Below are positions 51,409 to 59,501 of a stretch of DNA of 64,000 nucleotides, piece by piece. Origin of the DNA: Sphingomonas soli NBRC 100801 (lineage in GTDB: Bacteria; Pseudomonadota; Alphaproteobacteria; Sphingomonadales; Sphingomonadaceae); the NCBI RefSeq assembly GCF_001591025.1, contig NZ_BCTZ01000017.1, forward strand, positions 62,001 to 126,000. Reading direction: 5' to 3'. Made by a program: the position numbers and the translations under genes. The notes below the pieces were generated by a model that worked only from the letters and a program-made list of their open reading frames with translations, was not told the DNA's origin and made no database searches. Each line of letters starts with the position of its first letter. The stretch's first letter is position 1.

Positions 51409-53499
51409 TTATCCGTCGGCGAGGATCAGCGCGTCGAGCGCGACGACGCCCTGGCCCTTGGGATAGACCACGACCGGATTGAGGTCGATCTCGCGGATCG
51501 CGGGCGTGCCGGCGAGGACGCTGCCCAGCCCGACGACCAGATCGGCCGCCGCCTCGACATCGAGCGCGGGCGAGCCGCGATAGCCATCGAGCAACGCGCC
51601 CTGCTTCAGGCTGCGCAGCGCTGCGATCACCGCGTCGCGCGGCAGGTCATGCGGCAGCAGGCGAACGTCGTGGAGCAGCTCGGCGGTGACCCCGCCAAAG
51701 CCGACGAGGATCACCGGACCCCATTCGGGATCGTTCTTCGCACCGACGATCAGCTCCAGCCCGCGTGCGCCCATCGCCTCGATCAGCCCGCCATCGAGCT
51801 TGATCGACGAATCATAGGCCGCGACATTGGCGTAGAGCCTGTCCCAGGCTGCGGTGAGCGCGGCATCGTCGGCGATGTTGAGGATCACGCCGCCGGCGTC
51901 GCTCTTGTGGCTGAGCGCGGCTGCCTGCGCCTTGAGGACCACCGGATAGCCGACGCTGGCCGCAACGCGGAGCGCTTCCTCGACATTGGCTGCGAAGCCG
52001 CCTTGGGGGAAGGGGATCCCGGCGGGCGCGAGCAGCTCCTTCGCGCGATATTCGGGGACGACGCCCACCGGCAGATCGAGCGCGCGCGCCGCGGCACCGC
52101 TTGCCGCGAAGTCGCGCTCGGCAAGCCGTGACAACTGGCGCAGCGCGCGGAAGGCGCGGTCGGCCGAGGGGAAATAGGGGACGCCGATCGCGCGCAGCCC
52201 GGCGATATAGTCGGGCGAGAAGGGCGCACCTTCGTCGAGTCCGGCGAAGATCACCGGCTTGTTCGGCGTGATCTGCTTCACCGCATCGATGATGAACGGG
52301 AATTTGCGCGACGCGGTCGCTTCGTCGGTCTGGATGATGCCGACCACCACGGCGGCGAAATCGTCATCCTCCAGCAGCGGCTGGAGCGTGCGGCGATAAA
52401 GATCGGGATCGACCAGCGCCTGCGCGGTCAGGTCCATCGGGTTCGAAACCGGGATGAAATCAGGCATGCCGGCGCGCAGCTTCGCTTCGGTTGCCGCGCC
52501 CACCACGGGCAGCTCAAGCCCGATCTGCTCGGCCAGATCGAGCACCAGCGCCTTGAAGCAGCCGCTCTCGGTCAGCACGCCCACGCCGCCCAGACCCACC
52601 GGCTTGGCGCGGTGCGCGATCTCGATCACGTCGGCCAGTTCCTCAAGGCTGTCGACCAGCACCACGCCGGCGCGCTCGACCTTGGCCTTCATCAATTGCC
52701 AGTCGCCCGCCATCGCGCCGGTATGCGTCGCGGCGCTTTCGCGCGCGGCGCTCGATTTGCCGGGGTGGAGCAGAACGATCGTCTTGCCCGCCGCGCGCGC
52801 CTGTTCGGCCAGCGCGAGGAAACGCGCGGGCTTGCGGAACTGCTCGACGATCATGCCGATCGTCTTGGTGTGCGGGGCATGGATCAGGTGCTCGACATAG
52901 TCCTCGGCGCCGCTCGCGGCTTCGTTGCCGGTCGAGACAGAGATCGAGATGCCGAGATCCTTGGCCATCAGCGTGGTGCCCAGCACCACAGCCATCGCGC
53001 CCGACTGGCTGACGATGCCGACGCCGGGCTTGTCGCCCAGCTTGAGTGCGGGCGTCTCGACAAAGGTCAGCGCGACGCCGTCGACATAATTGACCAGACC
53101 CAGGCAGTTCGGCCCCTCGATCACCATGCCGCTCTCGGCGGCAATGCGTGCGACTTCGGCCTGTGCGGCCAGACCTTCTTCGCCGCCCTCGGCAAAGCCC
53201 GCGGCGAAGATCACCGCGGAGCCTACGCCGCGCGCCGCCAGTTCACGTACCGCGCCCAGCACGGCCGGGCCCGGGATCGCCAGCACTGCCGCATCCACGC
53301 CCTCGGGCAGCTCGCCGATCGACTTGAGGCATGGCCGGCCATCGATCTCGTCGCGCTTGGGGTTGATGAGGTGGATCTCGCCGGTGAAGCCGTGCCGCTC
53401 GAGGTTGCGCAGCACCGAATTGCCGAGCGCACCCGGCGTGGGCGACGCGCCGACGATCGCGACGGAGCGGGGAGCGAGAAGGCGGGAAAGATCGGGCAT
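51409..53499 (-). CDS. ferA: ADP-forming acyl-CoA synthetase, likely feruloyl-CoA synthetase
   Basis: A 696-residue NDP-forming acyl-CoA ligase in one chain. The CoA-binding Rossmann domain (RSVAIVGASPTPGALGNSV, 11-29) comes first, then the succinyl-CoA-synthetase-like flavodoxin part with GVGIVSQSGAMAVVLG, and a C-terminal ATP-grasp domain (GYPVVLKAQAAALSHKSDAG, and LELIVGAKNDPEWGPVILVG). FerA of Sphingobium belongs to this ADP-forming class rather than the AMP-forming one. Standing between the hydratase-lyase and the amidohydrolase it should make feruloyl-, caffeoyl- or coumaroyl-CoA. The ATG MPDLSRLL is chosen; upstream codons belong to a repeat. Confidence 0.88.
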   Translation of the reverse strand: MPDLSRLLAPRSVAIVGASPTPGALGNSVLRNLERHGFTGEIHLINPKRDEIDGRPCLKSIGELPEGVDAAVLAIPGPAVLGAVRELAARGVGSAVIFAAGFAEGGEEGLAAQAEVARIAAESGMVIEGPNCLGLVNYVDGVALTFVETPALKLGDKPGVGIVSQSGAMAVVLGTTLMAKDLGISISVSTGNEAASGAEDYVEHLIHAPHTKTIGMIVEQFRKPARFLALAEQARAAGKTIVLLHPGKSSAARESAATHTGAMAGDWQLMKAKVERAGVVLVDSLEELADVIEIAHRAKPVGLGGVGVLTESGCFKALVLDLAEQIGLELPVVGAATEAKLRAGMPDFIPVSNPMDLTAQALVDPDLYRRTLQPLLEDDDFAAVVVGIIQTDEATASRKFPFIIDAVKQITPNKPVIFAGLDEGAPFSPDYIAGLRAIGVPYFPSADRAFRALRQLSRLAERDFAASGAAARALDLPVGVVPEYRAKELLAPAGIPFPQGGFAANVEEALRVAASVGYPVVLKAQAAALSHKSDAGGVILNIADDAALTAAWDRLYANVAAYDSSIKLDGGLIEAMGARGLELIVGAKNDPEWGPVILVGFGGVTAELLHDVRLLPHDLPRDAVIAALRSLKQGALLDGYRGSPALDVEAAADLVVGLGSVLAGTPAIREIDLNPVVVYPKGQGVVALDALILADG

Positions 53500-53525
53500 C
53501 TGGACATCCGTCTGGGTGTCCCAAA

Positions 53526-53660
53526 TCCTCCCCCGGAGGGGGAGGGGGACCAGCGAAGCTGGTGGAGGGGTATTCTCCACGAGCGAAACGTCATGTTGCG
53601 TGGAGACCTACCCCTCCACCACCGCTTCGCGGCGGTCCCCCTCCCCCTTCCGGGGGAGGA
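53526..53660. repeat. Long imperfect inverted repeat in the fer-type operon
   Basis: Arms at about 53526-53572 and 53609-53660: the outer TCCTCCCCCGGA pairs with TTCCGGGGGAGGA, then GGAGGGGGACC with GGTCCCCCTCC, and GGTGGAGGGGTA with TACCCCTCCACC. It fills most of the gap between hydratase-lyase and synthetase genes. It can fold into a long stem-loop in the mRNA and may tune downstream expression. Confidence 0.78.
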
Positions 53661-53682
53661 ATGATTGCCGCCGCGCGCTGGG

Positions 53683-54519
53683 TCAGGCCTTCACCCGGTC
53701 CTTGTCATAGGCGCCAAGACCGGGCTTGTAGCTCTTTTCGTCGATGAACTGGCGAATGCCTTCCTTGCGACCGTCATTGTCGTAAGAGTTCGCCGCCTCC
53801 TGCGCGCGAACCAGATAGTCCTCGGCGTCGTCATAACTCATCACCCCAACGCGCTTCATCGCATCCTTGGTCGCCTTGAGCGCCACCGGGTTCTTCTTGA
53901 GCAGCTCGTTGGCGACTTCGATCACGCGGCCCTTGAGCTTCTCCAGCGGATGCGCTTCGTTGACCAGGCCCCAATCGGCGGCGGTCTTGCCGTCGATATT
54001 CTCGCCCATCATCGCATGGTACATCGCCTTGCGGAACGGCATCAGCTCCTGCGCCACCTTGGTCGCGCCGCCGCCGGGCAGGATGCCCCAGTTGATTTCC
54101 GAAAGACCGAACTTGGCCTCTTCCGCCGCGAAGGCGAGGTCACAGGCGAAGAGCGGGCCATAGCCGCCGCCGAAGCACCAGCCATTGACCATGGCGATGG
54201 TCGGCTTCTGATACCAGCGCAGGCGACGCCACCAGCCATAGCTTTCGCGCTGCGCCTTGCGGGTGCCGCGCAGGCCATCGGCCTCGGTGTCGCGGAAATA
54301 TTCCTTGAGGTCCATGCCGGCGGTCCAGGCCTGGCCTTCGCCGCTGAGCACCAGCACGCCAACGGCGGGATCAAACTCGAGCAGGTCGAGCACTTCCATC
54401 ATGTCGCGATTGAGCGTGGGGCTCATCGCGTTGCGCTTGTCGGGGCGGTTGAAACGCACCCACGCGATGCCGTCCTCGACGTCATAGGCGACGACGCCGT
54501 TGCTGCTGGTGTTGGTCAT
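53683..54519 (-). CDS. ferB: Hydroxycinnamoyl-CoA hydratase-lyase (feruloyl-CoA hydratase/lyase)
   Basis: A 278-residue crotonase-fold enzyme that hydrates feruloyl-CoA and splits it to vanillin plus acetyl-CoA. It carries marks of this specific group: RPDKRNAMSPTLNRDMM, AWTAGMDLKEYFRDT, MVNGWCFGGGYGPLFACDL and FGLSEINWGILPGG; the Glu in SEINWG is the catalytic acid of the hydratase-lyase family. The C-terminal QFIDEKSYKPGLGAYDKD also matches. The start MTNTSSNGV is the first ATG after a palindromic repeat. It is flanked by the synthetase and the vanillin dehydrogenase genes. Confidence 0.93.
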   Translation of the reverse strand: MTNTSSNGVVAYDVEDGIAWVRFNRPDKRNAMSPTLNRDMMEVLDLLEFDPAVGVLVLSGEGQAWTAGMDLKEYFRDTEADGLRGTRKAQRESYGWWRRLRWYQKPTIAMVNGWCFGGGYGPLFACDLAFAAEEAKFGLSEINWGILPGGGATKVAQELMPFRKAMYHAMMGENIDGKTAADWGLVNEAHPLEKLKGRVIEVANELLKKNPVALKATKDAMKRVGVMSYDDAEDYLVRAQEAANSYDNDGRKEGIRQFIDEKSYKPGLGAYDKDRVKA

Positions 54520-54538
54520 GGTCTTCCTCAAATCTATC

Positions 54539-54619
54539 GTCACCCCGGCGAAAGCCGGGATCTCATGCAATCAGGGCGTGCGGCTGGCCGCACGAGACCC
54601 CGGCTTTCGCCGGGGTGAG
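54539..54619. repeat. Palindromic intergenic repeat (REP-like)
   Basis: Left arm 54539-54564 starts GTCACCCCGGCGAAAGCCGG and the right arm 54594-54619 is its near-complement. It is the same general type as the element at 12168-12250, lying between the dehydrogenase and hydratase-lyase genes. Confidence 0.82.
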
Positions 54620-54627
54620 GGGCGTCA

Positions 54628-56049
54628 TCAGATCGGATAATGGCCGGGCAGGGTCTCGACCGTCACCCAGCGCAGCTCGGTGAAGGCATCGATGCCGGCC
54701 TTGCCACCGAAGCGGCCATAGCCCGACGCCTTGGTGCCGCCGAAGGGCATCTGCGCTTCGTCGTGCACGGTCGGGCCATTCACGTGGCAGATGCCGGACT
54801 TGATTTGCTTGGCGACGCGCAGGCCGCGCGCGGTATCCTTGGTGAACACCGCCGCCGACAGACCATATTCGGTGTCGTTGGCTAGTTCGATCGCGTGTGC
54901 TTCGTCGCGTGCGCGGATGATGCCGACGACCGGGCCGAAGCTTTCGTCGCGGAAGATGCGCATATCGGTGGTGACCTTGTCGATCACGGTGGCGGGCATC
55001 AGCACGCCATTGCTCTCGCCGCCAGCGATGCGCTGCGCACCCTTGGCCAGTGCGTCCTCGACCAGGCCCGCAACGGTGTCGACAGTCTTCTGATCGACCA
55101 CCGCGCCCAGTTGAGTCTTGCCCTCTGCCGGGTCGCCCACCGCAAGCGTCTTGGCCTTGGCGGCGAACTTCTCGGCGAACGCATCGGCGACGCTTTCGAC
55201 CACGATGATCCGCTCGGTCGACATGCAGATCTGGCCCGAGTTCATGAAGGCGCCAAACGCCGCTGCCTTGACTGCTTCGTCCAGGTCCGCATCGTCGAGG
55301 ACGATAAAGGGAGCCTTGCCGCCCAGCTCGAGCAGCACGGGCTTCAGGTGCTCGGCAGCGCGCTTGGCGATGATCTTGCCAACATGGGTCGAGCCGGTGA
55401 AGTTGATCCGGCGGACATGCGGGTTGTCGATCAGCGCGCCGACGATTTCGCCAGCATCGGCAGGCGCGTTCGAGATCAGGTGAACGGTGCCCTCGGGCAG
55501 CACTTCCTGGAAAGCTTCGATGATCAGCGCATGGGTGCGCGGGCAGGCTTCGCTGGCCTTCAGGATCACGGTGTTGCCGCAAGCAAGCGGCATCGCGATT
55601 GCGCGCACGCCCAGAATGATCGGCGCGTTCCAGGGAGCGATGCCCACCATCACGCCAACCGGCTCGCGCAGGGCCATGGCGATGCAGCCCGGCTTGTCCG
55701 ACGGGATCACTTCGCCGCCGATCTGCGTGGTCATTGCCGCTGCTTCGCGGACGATGCCGGCGGCGAGCATCAGGTTGAACCCGGCCCAAGGCGGGGTGGC
55801 ACCGATCTCGTTCACCATCGCGGCGATGAACTGATCCTTGCGGGCTTCCAGCGCGTCGGCCGCCTTGAACAGGATCGCGCGGCGGGCATTTGGGCCCAGC
55901 GCGGACCAGGCGGGAAATGCGGCGGCTGCGGCGTCGCAGGCGGCATCGACATCGGCGATCGTGGCTGCCGCGGTGGTCGTGGCGACATCGCCCGTCACCG
56001 GATTGCGGCGTTCGAAAGTGCGGGCGGCGTTGTCAAGCAAAGTGGTCAT
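54628..56049 (-). CDS. vdh: Vanillin dehydrogenase (aldehyde dehydrogenase superfamily)
   Basis: A 473-residue NAD-dependent aldehyde dehydrogenase that would oxidise vanillin (or protocatechualdehyde) to the acid. GIAPWNAPIILGVRAIAMPL (136-155), TGSTHVGKIIA, the general base Glu241 in LELGGKAPF and the nucleophile Cys275 in SGQICMSTER are all present. The stretch AAGIVREAAAMTTQIGGEV followed by IPSDKPGC is characteristic of vanillin/salicylaldehyde dehydrogenases. The ATG follows GGAGGAGAGGG. It probably opens the operon, with a promoter in the 3' end of the MmgE/PrpD gene or the 34-base gap. No ring-cleavage genes for the vanillate produced are in this window. Confidence 0.92.
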   Translation of the reverse strand: MTTLLDNAARTFERRNPVTGDVATTTAAATIADVDAACDAAAAAFPAWSALGPNARRAILFKAADALEARKDQFIAAMVNEIGATPPWAGFNLMLAAGIVREAAAMTTQIGGEVIPSDKPGCIAMALREPVGVMVGIAPWNAPIILGVRAIAMPLACGNTVILKASEACPRTHALIIEAFQEVLPEGTVHLISNAPADAGEIVGALIDNPHVRRINFTGSTHVGKIIAKRAAEHLKPVLLELGGKAPFIVLDDADLDEAVKAAAFGAFMNSGQICMSTERIIVVESVADAFAEKFAAKAKTLAVGDPAEGKTQLGAVVDQKTVDTVAGLVEDALAKGAQRIAGGESNGVLMPATVIDKVTTDMRIFRDESFGPVVGIIRARDEAHAIELANDTEYGLSAAVFTKDTARGLRVAKQIKSGICHVNGPTVHDEAQMPFGGTKASGYGRFGGKAGIDAFTELRWVTVETLPGHYPI

Positions 56050-56083
56050 GTAACCCTCTCCTCCAATTGTTATGCCAGATAGC

Positions 56084-57508
56084 TTAATCGAAATCCGTTC
56101 GCAAGCTTATTTCAGACGAATATCCTTCAGATTGCAGCAGGTTTGATGCGGGCACGCCGGGGCCGAGATCGAGAATTCGGGCGGCGGCTCCAGCCGCTTG
56201 CGGCGCATCGAGCGGCATGGCGGCGCGCCCGGCGCAGAGGATGAACTTCTCGACCAACGCCGCATCCGGCAGCGGATTTCCCGGATGGCCCGCCGCTTGC
56301 GGCACGGCGTACTCCAGCCGCTCTCCGGAGCGCAGGAACAGCGTCAGCGATCCGCTGGCGGCATGCTCGCGGCCCCACTCGGGGTTGCGGCGTTCCACCA
56401 CGCGCCGGGCGAGCGCCCGCACATCACCGTCCGCTCGCGCCATATCCCCGAACGAATCGAGCGAGACCGCGCCATGGATCAGCGCGTGGGCCGTGGTGAA
56501 GGGAATCGAGAATTTCGCCTGGATCGCGTTCTCCGGCGCGGCTTTTGCGGCGTGCGGGCGAATCAGCATCTCCTGAACCGGACCGATCTCCGCCTCGGCG
56601 CGCTCAATCTCACGCCAGTCCACGCTCTGCCGGAGCGTGAGCGCCGCCTCGATATAGGCATGCGTTCCCCGACAGCAGGGCCAGGGCTTGAAGCTCACCT
56701 CGTCCCCCAGGAAGCGCGTGCCGAGATCACCGGTAAGCGCCTCGGTCGGCCCGCCGCCGGCATAGACCGCGAAGAAGCCCGCGCGCCCTTCCAGCGGCTC
56801 GGCGAAGGCGTGTGCGCCCGCCTGCGCCAGCAGCGCGGCCTCCACTGCTCCCCGCGCCGCAAAGCCTTCGCGCACGCCTCGCAAAGGCGAAATGGGGTCA
56901 TATTTGATTTCACCGGGGAAGCTCGCTGAGAGCATCGCCAGCCCCATCGCGTCGCGGATGCCGTCTGCGCCCAGCCCGATCAGCTTGGCACAGGCGGCGG
57001 CGGAGGCGACCAGCCCGACAAGCGCGGGCGGATACCAGCCGCCCTCCTCGAACGTACCCTTTGGCGCGATCGACAGGCGGCATGCGAGATCGCTGCCCGC
57101 AGCCATCGCGGCCAGGAAATGGCCGCCATCTATACCCGAATCGGCGTCCGCCAGCGCAAGCAGGGCCGGAACCAGCGCCGCATTTGGGTGCGCCGCGCCC
57201 CGATCATAGGCGTCGCCAAAATCCATCGCATGCGCCAGCGCGCCATTTGCGAAGGCGGCGGCGATGGGATGAGCGCGCCTGTCCGTGCCGATGATTCGCG
57301 CGGGCCCCGCGCCCTGGGCAAGCGCGAGCCGGCGATAGGGCATGGCCTCAGCAGCAAGCCCGCTTGCTGCCAGCGTGACGCCCAGTGCATCGAGGAGCGC
57401 GCGCCGAGTTGCATGGCGCGTGCCTTCACGCAGCGCGTCGTAGCGCACATCCGCGATATGCGCCGCGATCCGCCCCGACAGGCCCGATTCTGTTTTGTCG
57501 CAAAACAT
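56084..57508 (-). CDS. MmgE/PrpD family protein
   Basis: A 474-residue member of the MmgE/PrpD fold (2-methylcitrate dehydratase, cis-aconitate decarboxylase and iminodisuccinate epimerase relatives). Marks are ATRRALLDALGVTLAASG, ANGALAHAMDFGDAYDRG (the conserved helical active-site region with His and Asp), GAAHPNAALVPALLALAD and KPWPCCRGTHAYIEA. No propionate genes are nearby, so methylcitrate is not indicated. The ATG MFCDKTE is used; a TTG three codons earlier is the alternative. Its start lies against the LacI-type operator at 57513, so it and the divergent hydrolase may be co-regulated. Confidence 0.87.
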   Translation of the reverse strand: MFCDKTESGLSGRIAAHIADVRYDALREGTRHATRRALLDALGVTLAASGLAAEAMPYRRLALAQGAGPARIIGTDRRAHPIAAAFANGALAHAMDFGDAYDRGAAHPNAALVPALLALADADSGIDGGHFLAAMAAGSDLACRLSIAPKGTFEEGGWYPPALVGLVASAAACAKLIGLGADGIRDAMGLAMLSASFPGEIKYDPISPLRGVREGFAARGAVEAALLAQAGAHAFAEPLEGRAGFFAVYAGGGPTEALTGDLGTRFLGDEVSFKPWPCCRGTHAYIEAALTLRQSVDWREIERAEAEIGPVQEMLIRPHAAKAAPENAIQAKFSIPFTTAHALIHGAVSLDSFGDMARADGDVRALARRVVERRNPEWGREHAASGSLTLFLRSGERLEYAVPQAAGHPGNPLPDAALVEKFILCAGRAAMPLDAPQAAGAAARILDLGPGVPASNLLQSEGYSSEISLRTDFD

Positions 57509-57512
57509 TCTT

Positions 57513-57526
57513 TGCAACCGCTTTCA
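57513..57526. promoter_or_regulatory. LacI-type operator candidate TGCAACCGCTTTCA
   Basis: It matches 60507 (TGCAAGCGATTTCA) and 61557 (TGCAAGCGCTTTCA) at 12 and 13 of 14 positions. It lies between the divergent MmgE/PrpD and hydrolase genes, 41 bases before the latter's start, with TATCCT as a possible -10 between them. Confidence 0.58.
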
Positions 57527-57567
57527 TCGGAACTATCCTCGACGCAAGTAGAAAATGGGAGAGAGAA

Positions 57568-58857
57568 TTGCTGCGCTTCGGACTGGCCCTGCCATGCATG
57601 CTCGCCGCAGCGGTTTCGCTCCCGGCGGCCACACCATTGGCTGCGCAGCAAAATCCGGCCGCCCGGACGCTGTCGGGCACCTTGCCCAGCGGCGCCAAAT
57701 GGGTGGCGGAAATCCCCGCCAACTGGAACGGCACGCTGCTGCTGTGGAGCCGCGGCTATTCCCCCAATGCCGGATCGCCCGAGGCCGCAGGGGGGGGGAT
57801 GAACCAGCAATTGCTCGCTGCCGGTTATGCCATTGCGGGCTCGGATTATGGTGCGGGCGGCTGGGCGCTGGCCGAAGCCGTGCCGGCTCAGCGCGCGACC
57901 ATCGCCGCTTTCGCTGCGGCCCATTCCAAGCCGAAGCGTGTGATAGCATGGGGCTATTCCATGGGCGGGCTCGTCAGCACCGCGTTGGCCGAGCAGCAGA
58001 AGCCCGCGATCCAAGGCGCGTTGGCAATGTGCGCATCGATCGGTGGCGCGGTAGGCATGATGAACATGGCGCTCGACGGCGCTTATGCCTTCCGCACGCT
58101 GGTTGCGCCCGATGCGGGGATCCGGCTGGTCGATGTCGATGACGATCGCGCCAATGCAAAGCGCGTCAGTGATGCGCTTGCGGCAGCCATGAAGACTCCT
58201 GAGGGGCGCGCACGCATTGCGCTTGCCGGGGTGCTTGGCGGTATCCCCGGCTGGACGAGTCGCGACAAGCCCGAGCCAGATGCAAGCGATTACGAAGGGC
58301 AGGCGGAAGAGATCGGCCGAAGCTTTGCAATGGGCATCTTCCTGCCGCGCACCGATCAGGAACGGCGCACCGGCGGCGCATTTTCGTGGAACACCGGCGT
58401 GGATTACCGCAAGCAACTCGCGCTCTCAGGCCGCCGCGATATGGTCGCAGCGCTGTACCGCAAGGCGGGCGTCGATCTCGATGCCGACTTGGCGCGCCTG
58501 AATGGGGGCGAGCGCATCATGGCCAAGCCGGAAGCGGTCAAATATATGGTCCGCAATTACACGCCAAACGCGCAGCCCCGCGTGCCGCTGCTCGCGGTGC
58601 AGATGATCGGCGACGGCCTGACCTCACCCTCGCTCCAGCGCGGCTATGCAGAGGCTGCAATGGGCCGCGACGTGAAGAGCGTTTATGTGCGCGGTGCGGG
58701 CCATTGCACCTTCACGCCCGAGGCCGTGATGGCATCGATACGCTTCCTCGACGACCGGCTGGCGCGCGGCAAATGGGGTGCCGCGCCTGCCGACTTCGTG
58801 CCCCATACGCCCCCACCCATGCTGCGGCCTTTCGTGCGGGGCAGGGAGGGGCGATAG
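57568..58857 (+). CDS. Secreted alpha/beta-hydrolase
   Basis: A 429-residue hydrolase with a TTG start preceded by GGGAGAGAG; the resulting N-terminus is a good signal peptide (LRFGLALPCMLAAAVSLPAA, cleavage near PLAAQ). The nucleophile Ser is in VIAWGYSMGGLVSTA (G-x-S-x-G, about 128-142) and the likely histidine in VRGAGHCTFTPEAV. A variable cap of about 150 residues lies between. The chain is longer than simple esterases and recalls tannase/feruloyl-esterase-like secreted hydrolases, but no specific family is recognised. It is divergent from MmgE/PrpD and is probably controlled by the operator at 57513. Confidence 0.82.
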   Translation: MLRFGLALPCMLAAAVSLPAATPLAAQQNPAARTLSGTLPSGAKWVAEIPANWNGTLLLWSRGYSPNAGSPEAAGGGMNQQLLAAGYAIAGSDYGAGGWALAEAVPAQRATIAAFAAAHSKPKRVIAWGYSMGGLVSTALAEQQKPAIQGALAMCASIGGAVGMMNMALDGAYAFRTLVAPDAGIRLVDVDDDRANAKRVSDALAAAMKTPEGRARIALAGVLGGIPGWTSRDKPEPDASDYEGQAEEIGRSFAMGIFLPRTDQERRTGGAFSWNTGVDYRKQLALSGRRDMVAALYRKAGVDLDADLARLNGGERIMAKPEAVKYMVRNYTPNAQPRVPLLAVQMIGDGLTSPSLQRGYAEAAMGRDVKSVYVRGAGHCTFTPEAVMASIRFLDDRLARGKWGAAPADFVPHTPPPMLRPFVRGREGR

Positions 58858-58879
58858 TCGCGGCGGCGACTGGGTCGGA

Positions 58880-59296
58880 TCAATCGATGATCACGTCCTG
58901 ACCCTCCGCGCGAAGTCTGGCGAGATCGCTGCGCCGTTGATCAATCACTGCGGCGTCGTGGCCGGTCCACCCGACGACCTCGCCCAGCACCCGCACGGGC
59001 TGTTGGGTGCGATAGGATAGAGTCGGATTCCCCGGAAAGCGCTTGTCTGTGACGTTCGGGTCATCGAAGGCGTCGCCGGTCGGCTCGACGAGATAGATAC
59101 GAGGCGCGCCGTCACCAACCGCCAGTTCAGCGCCCCAGGCCGCCGTATCGAGCGTCGCGGTGAAATATACCCAGTTGAGCGGCCGTTCCTCTCTGTAGTT
59201 GGAAGCACGGCCGGTGACGAGCAGGTCGCCGGGGCTGAGATCAGCGCGCGTTCCGTGGAGAAACGATTGGCGGAATACGGTTGGGGCTGCGGACAT
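58880..59296 (-). CDS. arr: Rifampin ADP-ribosyltransferase (Arr family)
   Basis: A 138-residue protein matching the full length of Arr enzymes, which inactivate rifamycins by transferring ADP-ribose from NAD to the drug. The catalytic triad region is intact: His14 in FLHGTRADL, Tyr44 in NWVYFTATL, and the acidic pair Asp78/Asp79 in EPTGDAFDDPN. The middle GDLLVTGRASNY, the TDKRFPGNPTLSYRT segment and the final LRAEGQDVIID also fit. It stands alone between two hydrolase genes, with no integron site or mobile element in sight, so it looks like a resident chromosomal copy. Rifampin resistance is family knowledge, not shown here. Confidence 0.93.
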   Translation of the reverse strand: MSAAPTVFRQSFLHGTRADLSPGDLLVTGRASNYREERPLNWVYFTATLDTAAWGAELAVGDGAPRIYLVEPTGDAFDDPNVTDKRFPGNPTLSYRTQQPVRVLGEVVGWTGHDAAVIDQRRSDLARLRAEGQDVIID

Positions 59297-59472
59297 GTGG
59301 GTGGCCTTTCTCGATGCGAATCAAGGGCCGGCCTTATGGTGCAGGGGCCTAGGCTTGCCGCAAGTCCCCCTGCGAGGTACATGATTCAAGCGGGACGAAA
59401 CGGACCGCTATCCCTCTTCCCCCGCAATTTCTTCATCGATACCAGCCAGTACCGGCTTGTTGCATGGCGGCT

Positions 59473-59493
59473 GGCCCGCGAGCGACGCGGGCC
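59473..59493 (-). terminator. Short GC hairpin after the esterase gene
   Basis: GGCCCGC and GCGGGCC with a seven-base loop, just beyond the stop codon of the minus-strand hydrolase. There is no T-run, so it is weak as a terminator. The rest of 59297-59501 shows no gene. Confidence 0.42.
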
Positions 59494-59501
59494 TTGCGCC
59501 G

